Source: Aradus depressus (taxonomy: Eukaryota > Arthropoda > Insecta > Hemiptera > Aradidae). Taken from it: a stretch of DNA of 64,000 nt. The stretch spans positions 37,074,045 through 37,138,044 of the forward strand of contig OY759221.1 in the NCBI GenBank assembly GCA_963662175.1, in the 5' to 3' direction. The notes below the pieces were generated by a model that did not search any database, had not been told where the DNA came from, and worked only from the letters and a program-made list of their open reading frames with translations. Positions 52,632 through 62,419 of this stretch are shown here, piece by piece. A program made the position numbers and the translations under genes. Positions within the stretch are counted from its first letter, which is position 1, and each line of letters begins with the position of its first letter.

Positions 52632-55600
52632 GTTTTTTTCATCCTACATGCAACGAAAGGAGCCGATAAACTCCGAGACGAGCCGAGAAGAGCCGATCAT
52701 TAATGGGTTTCCAGCAATACACCTAGCCCCAACAACAATAAGAAACTGCCTATGATATGGAACCTATATACGATTTTTATTTCTTAATACTGACCAGCTT
52801 GTACTCACCAATTTTTCTTATAATAACGATAGTTATTATGCAGTCACATTCATCACAAAAAATGTTCCTGAATATGCTACAAAATTTTCATAATTTACGT
52901 AAATTTTCGAAAATGTAAATAAATATTAATCGCATAAAATATAAAATAATATGACTAAATAAAAAATAAATATATGAAAGGATGTAAGATATGTATAGGA
53001 CTTTAAGAAAAAACAGTTGAGTGGAGTAGGCGTTGTATGTGAGGAAAAAAAACCTGTGATAAATAATGAAAAAAGAAATATACTAAAATATTAAATAATC
53101 CCGGGTTTTGTGGCTATGAAGATGAATCGGTAAAATAACTGTTGTATTGGGTCATCGTAAGTGTTTTGGCTCTCAATACCATATATGCGGGGAAGGAGGG
53201 CTGAATTGTGGGGTCCATGAGATGTGGGTGAGGATGGAACAATAATACTATATGGGTTCTCAAATACCGGTGGGAACTGTGATGTATATTAGACGAAGAG
53301 CTTGAAAAATAAATACAATGGGGTATGGGTGTGAGGGCTGCGTTATAATATTAATTGAGGAACGGTTGAGTGTTAGTTGTAGAAAAATGTCGGGGGAACT
53401 ATAGAAAATATATTATATATATATGCATGTAGGAGATTGGTGATAGCACTTATAGAAAACCCTATCTATGGTGCATGACTGAGAAATAAAAGTTTAGATT
53501 GATAGGAATGGTGTTCGGGTTGGGGTTACTTTAGAGTTTAAGATATACTATAGAGGGGAACCAGGGAAATAATTTAGCTGAGGAAGTATATAGAAGAGTG
53601 GTGGGGTTTTTAAAATGTGTCCGAGCGAATTCTAAGTTTTTTAGATTTGGGGAAGTTGCAGTTGAGTGATGTTTATAGGGATAGGTGAACAATTCCGTAT
53701 TTTTGTGAAGTGTTGTGTCGTGACGATATATTGGATCTCTCGGAAGGATTCTATTGTCTCTGCATAGTCTCTGATTTGTAGAAAAGTACATCGCAGTTAA
53801 TCTCTGATAATGAAATGTTACACAAGGCCGCCTACCCATTCAAAAAATATTAGTATCTCTACTATAAATAATTATCCGGCTCAGTGGGTAAAGTTTTCAA
53901 TGACTTCTTCTTAGGATAGCTATATAAGAAGAGTTCCTATTGTATTGGACACACCTTATATGTACGTTGGGGCTGTGTTATAAAATAGTTCTTTAACTGA
54001 TCTCGTTGGTGATGAAGGGGTCTAGAGCCTTCATCAGTATGAAATCTTGGGAAAAATACTTGAATATGAAATTACCCCCGGCTTTTGCAGTTATAAAGAT
54101 GGGTTGACAGGTACCAATGTGAGTGAGCCTACACAGCAGGGGTCCTAGGTTAGAGTTCTATTAGTACTCAGATGTGTGGGAGTGGGTTCTGAATATATCC
54201 GGAGTAGTGTTGTGCAGGGGGATGATTTAAGTTCCTGCTAGATTGTAGGTTATTAGTCGTAAAAATAGTGATGGTAAAGTAATATTGGAAATGCGAATCT
54301 AAATATCGACGAGAACTGTGGGGGTGTTGACCTGGCGGTTTAGGTAGAGAGAAGCATTTAAATTTGATTTTCTGCATGTGATGCAAGTGTACAGGTATGT
54401 CTGAGTGAGAGGTGGGATAGAAGTGGTTTGAATGAGAAAGAAATGTTGACGGGGCAGTAGTCTACACTTGTAGGGTTCTAACTTGATATGATGTTGGGGA
54501 AGTAGAAGTGGAGAGCAGAATATTGGGATGGATTGGTCGTTGTCAGAATTGTGCGGGGGTTTGAGAAGGTTAGGAGAGCAATTACAGTAGAGGACGGTTG
54601 GTGGAAGGAAAAATAAATTGTTTTGACCGCTATAAACGAGGATTGGAATACAGTAGAGGTGCTAAGTAAGTTAAGTGTTGGAGATGAGAAGTAGTATGTA
54701 ACATAACGTAAGTTGAATATACTGCATGTTAGCCTAAGAATGTATCCATGGAAAGGTACATCTAGATCTAAAGATTACTCCGCGTGTATGGGCGGGTATG
54801 TATGAGTAAAAGGTTTTAGAAGTAGAGAACAGAAAATTGGTAAGGACAAGTTGAGAAAAAACAATTAGACGATTGATGTGTGGAAGTAGAAGTGAGTCAT
54901 AATAATTAGGAGAAAGACCTGAGGATTAGGTGTGGGTTGCAAAGTCTCTGCCGGATTGGAAGAAGTACAATAGGTCTGAGGAAGTAGAACTATTATAATT
55001 AAAGATTATGTTTTAGAATAATTGATGTGGGTATGTGCATTGAAGATGATTTGAGGTGGGTAAGTTTGACTGACTCAGAGGGAAAGGCTAATGGACGTAG
55101 AATGTAGGTTTATGTATGGGTAGACGGGGTTATGATGAAAATGTCAGACGATCTAGAGAGGTTGTAGGTGTTGAACAGGGGCGAAGCATGATGGTGCTAA
55201 GAGTAGTGGACTATGATGAAATCTAAAGAAAATTGCTTGGATGTGTGTCTGAGTAAAAGGTTTAAAGGGAGAATTAGGTGGGGAAGTATAAGTGAGAAAA
55301 TTGAGATGGATTGGCTACGCCGCTGAAGATAGAGAGTAGTGAATCGGAGGGAGAGCGGGGGTATTGAGATGGGGAAGCATATTGGATGTGTTAATTGACG
55401 TGGGGATGTAAGATTAAATCATGAAATAAAAATTGGTGAAGTATGAACAACAGGTCTCGACATGTTTGAAACATGTAAACAACGACTTAATCCCTACAGA
55501 TACGAAGGTCATTTCCAAACCATAGTAGATGTTAAGAAAATAAATAAAAAACAAGAATTCACAAACAACACCAAAGGACAGCGTGCTCGGAATTGAAGAT

Positions 55601-56861
55601 AAATATTTTTTCGCACATATTACTCCAATCGGACAACATACTCAATATGACGAGCTTTGAATTATATTTTTAAATGCAATACCATTCAAGGCACCGAAGG
55701 ACGGCATGCTCGGAATTGAAGATAAATATTTTTTCGCACATATTACTCCAATCGGACAACATACTCAATATGACGAGCTTTGAATTATATTTTTAAATGC
55801 AATACTATTCAAGGCACCGAAGGACGGCATGCTCAAAAGTGTAGGTAGGCGATTTTTCCATCATAATACTCCAGTTTTAAATAATACTGAATACAATGAT
55901 GATGATGATGATGATAGGACATGATAAGGTAGGCTACACGAATGCAGGGTTCGACATGCTAGATCACGCAAGTGCCTGTTCAAGGTCACGAAATCAGTCT
56001 TAAAAAAATATAAAAATTGTTACTAGTGGGCTAATTAAAAAAAAAAATAGAGGCACAGGCGAGGGGTGAGATAAAAATGTAAAGCAGGGTTTAGAGGGAG
56101 AGCGGAAACTTATTGAGGTTTAGAGAGAGAGCTGAAACTTATTGAGGTTTAGAGGGAGAGCGGGTGTATTGAGATGGGGAAGCACATTGGATGTGTTAAT
56201 TGACGTGGGGATGTAAGATTAAATCATGAAATAAAAATTGGTGAAGTATGCCTGCAACAACAGGTCTCGACATGTTTGAACATGTATAATGCATGCAAAA
56301 ACCATTTCAAGGTCTAGGATGTCTTCAGATTGGAGAAAACGCAAAATTACTATAGCTACGAACGTCATTTCCAAACCATAGTAGATATATAAAAAACAAG
56401 AATTCACAAATAACATCAAAGGACAGCGTGCTCGGAATTGAAGATAAATATTTTTCCATCATATTACTCCAATCGGACAACATACTCATTATGACGAGCT
56501 TTGAGTTATATTTTTAAATGCAATACTTTTCAAGGCACCGAAGGACGGCATGCTCAAAATTGTAGGTAGGCGATTATTCCATCATTATACTCCAGTTTAA
56601 AATAATACTGAATACAATGATGATGATGATCATGCTAGGACATGATAAGGTAGGCTACACGAATGCAGGGTTCGACATGTTAGATCACGCAAGTGCCTGT
56701 TCAAGGTCACGAAATCAGGCTTAAAAAAATGTTAATTATTAATAATCGATAGGAATAATCATTACTACCCCAGAATACACCATAATTGTTACTTGATATC
56801 TGAAAATGTATGACTTGAACGTTATATACCTAGATTACAGCTCCCTTCATTAACCATGTCA

Positions 56862-56929
56862 TGATAGATGAGGGGTTAGCAAGCCAGACTCTAAAATGGA
56901 AGGTGGTGAGTTCGAATCCCGTCAGGTAT
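56862..56929 (+). repeat. Degenerate tRNA-like segment in the right arm
   Basis: Mirror copy of 44324-44391, here on the plus strand, with B-box-like GAGTTCGAATCCCGTC. Confidence 0.4.
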
Positions 56930-57245
56930 AGTTTTTTTTTTTCTCAAGTTGATTTAATATCAATTACAATTTGATTTCTAGACGCTAGTGGGCTAATTGA
57001 AAAAAATAGGGGCATAGCCGAGGGGTGGGATAAAAATGCAAAGCAGGGTTTAGAGGGAGAGCGGAAACTTATTAGGGTTAAGAGGGAGAGCGGAAACTTA
57101 TCGAGATGGGGAAGTACGATAGTAGTGATTCAGAGATGGGGGGGGGGGGGGGGGGGGGTGAAGGTTGGTGGTGGTGGGAGAGGAGTGGGGGACGGCCGCC
57201 ATCTTGCTCTTTAGCCATTGCGCCAGAGTCCCCTTATTCCCCCTA

Positions 57246-58212
57246 CTGATTAGTAATTAGTAATTAAGTAATTCTGATTAGTAATTAAGTATCACATGCC
57301 TCTTTATAAGTCAACTATTGATTTTTTAGCCCAAACGGACGATTGGTTTTGCAGGGAGAGGGAGCCATAACGAATAAGTTATGACGAATAATTTGACAAA
57401 AAATGATTTTCGTTTATTGAAGCCAGGACTTGTGAATTTCCCCCGAGCAACGCGGAGGACGACAGCTAGTCCGAATGATGTCTCCCCCCAGAACAAAGCT
57501 AACATTGTTCGGCTAGTCGCTAACTGTACCTTTGTCAGGTACCTCTATGTACGGTTTTATTTCGGCTCCGTGAGTCTCTGTGTCTCGAGCTATCAATGGA
57601 GAACTCTGTTTTCCTACAGATCTCCTACCATGTCTATAGAATTGAGACTTCAACGAAAGCTCTAAACACTATCTAGGCATCTTGAACACTTTGGATTACT
57701 ATTGTCTATGAATCATCGACAATGTAATTAATCAACTAAGTTTTTGCTCTTCTTCTGAAACCATTTTAACAATTTGATTTTAAAACAATAGTATTGTTAC
57801 TCCGGGACTTCTGGATCCTCATACTAAATTGTATATCGATACATTTATTACTTCAAAAATTATTGAGATTTTTGTGTTGTGCACTTGTCATTGTAAGAAG
57901 TTTTTAAAACTTCCATCGCAGCGAATTTCATAACACAATGACGCGTCTTCTGCATTATTGTCCAGGTTCAAATCATTTAGCATATCACTACCACTGTACT
58001 TCTTAATGGCCTGAAGATATGGTCGCACCCAAAACCTCCGTTCCCGTCTCAAAGCGGCGGCAACAACAACTACATGTTTCTTGCTTGCCATCTCGAAGTA
58101 AACTGGTTGTTTTCATCAAGTACCTGCTCATACAGCTGCTACAGCTACACAACGAAGCGTTTTTAGACATAGCTATATAGCTCAGCTACATATAGCTCGG
58201 CTATATAGCTGT
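57246..58212 (+). repeat. Right copy of the 967-bp direct repeat
   Basis: Begins at the right end of the foldback element (sharing the two bases CT with it) and runs to GGCTATATAGCTGT. It then continues without a break into TTTGCTACTTAGTG. The left context of the left copy and the right context of the right copy would be contiguous if the element and one copy were removed, which is exactly target-site-duplication topology. Confidence 0.95.
57888..58091 (-). pseudogene. Harbinger-like transposase N-terminal remnant (right copy)
   Basis: Same 67-residue frame as 43684-43887. This copy is followed on the right by the AGCTATATAGCTG repeats and a TGTAAACCCGGCT block, the likely terminal region of the Harbinger-like element, so it preserves the original context that the left copy lost. 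Confidence 0.45.
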
Positions 58213-58490
58213 TTTGCTACTTAGTGTAAACCCGGCTTAAAGCCGATGGGACAACCGACAACCGATGGGAAACTCATTTCCAGCTATATAGCTCTTGAAT
58301 GGATCTATAAAGCCGGACTATATTGCTGTTTTCGGGTGGCGTCTTCAAAAACTTGTAGCACAACTACATAGCTCGGCTATACAGCTGTTTTGCTACATAG
58401 TGCAAATGCGGCATTATGCTCTCCTCCCTAAACCCCCTCCCAATGGCCGGTTTGTGTTCTCCTTTTGGCGCTCAGGTCATACAGATATAA
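58213..58490. repeat. Harbinger-like terminal region with AGCTATATAGCT repeats
   Basis: GCTCGGCTATACAGCTGTTTT, then GCTACATAGTGCAAATGCGG at 58371-58410, repeats the string at 58196-58230 (GCTACTTAGTGTAAACCCGG). Likely duplicated terminal sequence. The 76-residue frame at 58295-58525 is a by-product. Confidence 0.45.
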
Positions 58491-58499
58491 TTTGTCGAT

Positions 58500-58815
58500 A
58501 CACTCATTTTATCGACAGTCATTAGATTTTTTGTGTTACACCTTCCCACTAATTCCCCCCTTCCCTTTAATCGATTTGGCTGAAATTCAATCAATATCGT
58601 GATTAAAGGGTTTTGGATTCACATACAAAATTTCACGTTGATACATTCATTTCATCGGGAGTAAACATGTTCAGAAACAAACATTTTTTTTTTTTTTTTG
58701 TCCTTTTTGGAATTTAAAGGTCGGAAAACAAGAAATTCCGTTGAAAACTCCGCAACGAATTGTTTACCGATTACATAACTTACTCTATACTTCGTATTTC
58801 TGGGGAAGTAAAAAC
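58500..58815 (-). repeat. Family A copy, antisense
   Basis: Reverse family A ending at its left terminus: TTCACGTTGATACATTCATTT, GGTCGGAAAACAAGAAATTCC, ACCGATTACATAACTTACTC, ATACTTCGTATTTCTGGGGA, AGTA. Confidence 0.65.
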
Positions 58816-59244
58816 AAAAAAAATGTGGGTAGCCAAGAAATGACAGATGGATTCTATGAATATGGAACTCGTCTGACTGTCACCCTCTTCGCCATAGCTC
58901 ACAGTATTCATAAGAAAGTTGAAAAGTTTTTATTTAGCGTTTCCTTTTTTTTTTTTTAATTTTCTTTGATGTAGGTTTATTACAAAGTTTCGTTTACTCT
59001 GGTAGATAAGAGAAAGTGAGGTGTTAACAGACTAGAATGTTAATGGGTGTTGATGTTGGTGTGAACACTTTCTCTGTGATCATTGGACACAATGAACTGC
59101 TCCCACCGACATACCATAATAGTTCTTACTCTCCATAATCGTTCGGGATATAAACCAAGCAGCCCTTCTCAATTAAATTTCCCTAAGGACCACTTACAAT
59201 TATACTCCGGGGCTGAAAATGAAAAAAAATTCTGAAATAAGATA
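58816..59244. other. No recognisable gene
   Basis: AT-rich with T runs near 58945-58958. Nothing recognised. Confidence 0.45.
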
Positions 59245-59269
59245 GGGGGGGGGGGGGGGGGGGGGGGGG
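59245..59269 (+). repeat. Poly(G) run, 25 bases
   Basis: The longest G tract in the window. Its true length is uncertain in any assembly. Confidence 0.9.
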
Positions 59270-59296
59270 CACAAACTCTTTTTTGAAATATTTTAT

Positions 59297-59872
59297 TTGT
59301 GGTCACAGGGAATAAATTGGTAAGTCTAAATTCGTAACATCAGGGCTGCACTTTTTTACTTTTGCATTAATCGTGTAAATCCAGTTTTTGGAATAAATAA
59401 ATTATGTTTGCATCATTATTAATCATATACCTTCTAAATCTATGGAGTGAATGAAAATGAATATTGTTAATCCTTTCTTGTATTTTCCCTTAATTACCTA
59501 ATCATTCCCCATCACTAACCTAATTATTGACCACTCTTACCTAGTTATTATACACACTTACCTAATTATTACCCATACTTTTTGAAATACTCTTGAATAA
59601 TGCCTCTCTAAAGTTGAGCAAGTTGATTTAACCGAAAACACCCTCTTCACTTGTAATAGTCTGCCGTAGTGAATAAATGGTTCAATGCAGTTATCTCGTG
59701 AATGATTCCTCAAAGAAGTAGATTAAGTTGATTTAACAGAGATCATACACAATTTTACGAGATACCAAGAAACCCACATCTTTATAATTCTTGGCTTGGG
59801 AGATGATCACAGTACACTTATCTCATTTTGGCCATTTTACGAGTTAACAATTTATTCCCTGTGACCATAGAT
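59297..59872 (-). mobile_element. Short relative of the 97-bp-repeat TIR element
   Basis: Reverse complement of 34084-35400: GTGGTCACAGGGAATAAATTG at the left and AATTTATTCCCTGTGACCATAG at the right are its TIRs. The internal 97-bp repeat occurs about once (59600-59700), flanked by the partial copy AATGATTCCTCAAAGAAGTAG. It shows the ancestral, unexpanded form. A small TACCTAATTATT repeat is added at about 59490-59570. Confidence 0.75.
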
Positions 59873-59877
59873 ATATT

Positions 59878-60165
59878 CCACAAAAAAAAAGGTTATACAA
59901 AAAAACCGGTTTCGAGACTACACCATCGCCAGGTTTAGTTACAAATATACTATGATCTATATATACTATATACTAAGAAAAGTATATTTAAAATTAATAT
60001 ACTAAGGTAAGTATATTTAAATAAACTATACTACTATACTATATCAAATATACTAAGATAAGTATATTTAAAATTGAACCTGTCGTAATATTTATAATTA
60101 CCTGACGATGGTGTAATGCCGAAACCGCTAGTTTTTTAATACATTTTCATTGCGGAATAGACAAT
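59878..60165. repeat. Foldback of a retroelement end (CTGACGA...GCCGAAACC)
   Basis: CGGTTTCGAGACTACACCATC, then GCCAGG, at 59910-59937 faces CCTGACGATGGTGTAATGCC, then GAAACCG, at 60101-60127. Between them are repeated AGTATATTTAAA strings. It is the same kind of inverted motif pair as at 15905-16320. Confidence 0.55.
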
Positions 60166-60224
60166 ATCTCAAAAAAATATTTATTTTTTATTTATTAATT
60201 ACAAGTTTCTACAATATGAACTCA

Positions 60225-60655
60225 GAATCCCGGGTTCGGAACCCGACAGAAGCACTTAGGTTTCTTATTTGCGAGATGAAATACAATGAGCATGCCGTCC
60301 TTTGGATGGAACTCAATAGGAATAAAGGTTTTCGTGTAATTCAAGCAAGCAATGAATATGAATTGAATCTGAGAAGAGGGTGGGGAGTAGTTGGTATAGC
60401 TGTTCAAAATTAGTTGGTATAAGAAAGTCCTGTATAGCCTCGTCTTCTGTATTGGACGTTAAGCGATGGTCCCGAGCCTGCGATGTCAGGTACTCGTTAA
60501 AGACCCCTATCCTAGGTGAATAACCCTGGGTAGGCAAAGTTTAGGACTTCCACTGTTGAGTCGGGCTCAGGTTCACCAGAGCGACAAATAGCGCTCAGTA
60601 GTAGGCGATATGACCTCGTGCTTATGCCCGGGCATGTGTTACAATAACCATACAT
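60225..60655 (+). repeat. tRNA-SINE interrupted by an insertion
   Basis: B box at 60230-60243 (GGGTTCGGAACCC), then CATGCCGTCCTTTGGATGG. About 140 bp of foreign sequence follow (about 60311-60448), ending in TTGGTATAAGAAAGTCC, the right end of the MITE at 28450-28655. SINE body resumes at GGACGTTAAGCGATGG and runs to GCCCGGGCATGTGTTACA. Confidence 0.75.
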
Positions 60656-60689
60656 AGCAGGGAATATCTATACATTACGATTGACCACA

Positions 60690-60785
60690 GTGCTTTGCGG
60701 TTAAAACGGTTCAAACTCATCTATTGACCATACAAGACCATAGTGTTTTGCGGTTGAAACGGTTCAAAGTCACCTATTCCCCGTC
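60690..60785 (+). repeat. Two-copy tandem repeat, about 47 bp
   Basis: GACCACAGTGCTTTGCGGTT, then AAAACGGTTCAAA, followed by GACCATAGTGTTTTGCGGTT, then GAAACGGTTCAAA. Confidence 0.75.
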
Positions 60786-60892
60786 TTATGAAAAGTAGCA
60801 CACTTGAGAGCAACGGATCTTTGAGTAACATTCACATAATTTCATTGGAATTATTCTAACTGATTTATTTTTTCTCGTTTCTTACAATATTA

Positions 60893-60962
60893 TGGCGGTC
60901 CAGAAGACATCTGTCCGCCGGCCGGATGTGGCTCGCGGGCCACCCATTGAGGATGCCTATAG
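60893..60962. other. hAT-type MITE end relic
   Basis: GATGTGGCTCGCGGGCCACC and CATTGAGGATGCCTATAG resemble the well-known right ends of hAT MITEs that read ...GCGGGCC...TTGAG-x-x-CCCTG. The terminus is degraded and the other end is not evident. Confidence 0.35.
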
Positions 60963-60992
60963 TATATATCTTTATATGGTTTGAAAACCCCT

Positions 60993-61262
60993 AGCCACCA
61001 AATTCCGGCCGAGGTCCCCTAGGTCTTTCGTCTCAGAGATGAAAAAACCTTGAGCACGCCGTCCTTCGAATGGGACGTTAAGCGATGGTCCTGAATCTGT
61101 ACGATGTCAGGTACTCGTTAATGACCCCTACCCTAGTTGAATAAACCTGCATAGGCAAAATTTCAGTCTCCCAGAGTAAAGACGAGCTTATGTCTACCAG
61201 TGCGACAAAAGAGCGCTCTGGTAGTAGGCGATATGATCACGTTGTGAAAGCGCGGGCCGTAT
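60993..61262 (+). repeat. tRNA-SINE, diverged
   Basis: Starts in the B-box region (CACCAAATTCCGGCCGAGG), then AGCACGCCGTCCTTCGAATG, TTAAGCGATGGTCCTGAATC, CTCTGGTAGTAGGCGATATG. The tail block is mutated to GCGCGGGCCG. Confidence 0.78.
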
Positions 61263-61682
61263 AATTGGTAGTACTTGGCTGGGTCTATATTATCCTGGGA
61301 TTTATAAAAATCACTTTGACTAAATAATATTTTTAACTAATTAAAAAAAATTAATTATATATGAACAAAAAATATTTCTTGTTGGTAAAGCAAACTAATG
61401 AATAATTAAAATAAAATAAAGTTATTACATCAAAAGAAATAAAGAAATGACTTGATTACTATATCAGCTAATTACTAGCACCAGAAAAAAAATATTTTCA
61501 TAACAGCTCTTTCTATACCAAAGAGAAAAATGTTTCGTTTTAATGAATTTCCTAACCGGGAACGTTCATGACGCAGCGCCTCCTCTTGCAAAATACTTTC
61601 GATTTTGATTCGAATTATTTCTATTTGGATAGCATGAGTATATTGTGAGCTAGCGAGCAAAATGTTTGGAAAAACTTGTTTT
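61263..61682. other. No recognisable gene
   Basis: AT-rich. The 86-residue minus-strand frame (61475-61735) runs into family A and has no domain. Confidence 0.45.
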
Positions 61683-62038
61683 ACTTCTCCAGCTATACGA
61701 AGTATAGGAAAAGTTATGCTATTTTCAGTTTTCAAGATGACACCTATTGATTTTCAGCCAAATGTACCAAAAAGGAAGAAGGGTCAGAGAGGGGCTCAAT
61801 TCACAAATCCCATAAACTACCTTTGTAAATAATGCGTCGAGATGAAGGAAAGGGTGGTCCATGAGAAGGGGGCTCGACTCAAATACCCTAACAACTGTCG
61901 ATGTAATGAATGTATCAACAGAAAATTAAATATGAGTATTCAGAAGCCGCTATGTAAGTCAAATATTCAGTTTAAGCATCGATTTGCTCTGAAGAGAGAA
62001 CAAAAAGTAATTCATTAATTAGTTCTGGGGAAGTACAT
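61683..62038 (+). repeat. Family A copy with internal deletion and both ends
   Basis: The left end TACTTCTCCAGCTATACGAAG and the right end TTAGTTCTGGGGAAGTACATA are both present, with the region after GTTATGCTATTTTCAG deleted to ATGACACCTATTGATTTTC. A useful copy for defining the family's inverted ends. Confidence 0.7.
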
Positions 62039-62102
62039 AGCCCAGTGATTTCCTGACGCTTTTTTTTTCTAGTTTTTCTGTAAATAAATGTTCACTTTTG
62101 GC

Positions 62103-62180
62103 AGTGGCGTAGCGTGTGGGAAGCAGAGGGGGCGCCCGTCCCGGGCGTCACTTTGCTAGGGGCGGACAATTTTGAAAAAA
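62103..62180 (+). mobile_element. hAT-type MITE left end (CAGTGGCGTAGC)
   Basis: CAGTGGCGTAGCGTGTGGG, then GGGGCGCCCGTCCCGGGCG, follows the CAGTGGCGTAGC start found on many hAT MITEs. The opposite end was not located; the sequence to the right passes into AT-rich DNA and then a LINE. Confidence 0.4.
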
Positions 62181-62419
62181 AAATGATTATATACAAATTT
62201 GATAATATAGGTAATAGGTATGTATAATAGGATGGATACAGACAGCGACATAACTCAAAAACTGTTATTTTCCAGGAGGAGCAGTTCAAACTTTTGACAT
62301 ATAATAACTTGATGCATCCATTCGAAAATAACTTATCAGCAAGTTTTATTGAAAGAATACAATATAAAAGAAGGGAAAATGTACAGTAACAGCTAGGCCT
62401 TACTGAGGTTTCTCCCTTA

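Larger units (their letters stand above)
44009..57247. mobile_element. Giant foldback element with 6.1-kb inverted arms
   Basis: The left end AGTAGGGGGAATAAGGGG, then ACTCTGGCGCAATGGC, is exactly inverted at the right end. The two arms (44009-50118 and 51135-57247) are inverted copies all the way to a central 40-bp tandem array. Mirror positions sum to about 101253 throughout. The arms are not quite identical: there is one base change at 47624 versus 53629, and a C run of 19 versus a G run of 21 near the ends. Each arm encodes the same two overlapping ORFs. No transposase, integrase, polymerase or recombinase is recognised. Known foldback elements (Drosophila FB, MULE-derived foldbacks) have long TIRs with tandem repeats but are usually shorter and have 9-bp target duplications. 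Here 967-bp direct repeats flank the element instead. Confidence 0.9.
51135..57247 (-). repeat. Right arm of the giant inverted repeat
   Basis: Inverted copy of 44009-50118, three bases longer through run-length differences. All left-arm features recur in mirror order, including both ORFs, the skewed DNA (G-rich here) and the internal direct repeats. Confidence 0.9.

Noticed and set aside
44009..57247. Palindrome explained as a simple missed-adapter read artefact
   Set aside because: Such an artefact would mirror the flanks too, but the 967-bp flanks are in direct orientation, and the arms differ by a substitution and run lengths. A haplotype-overlap assembly error is not excluded and is kept under findings.
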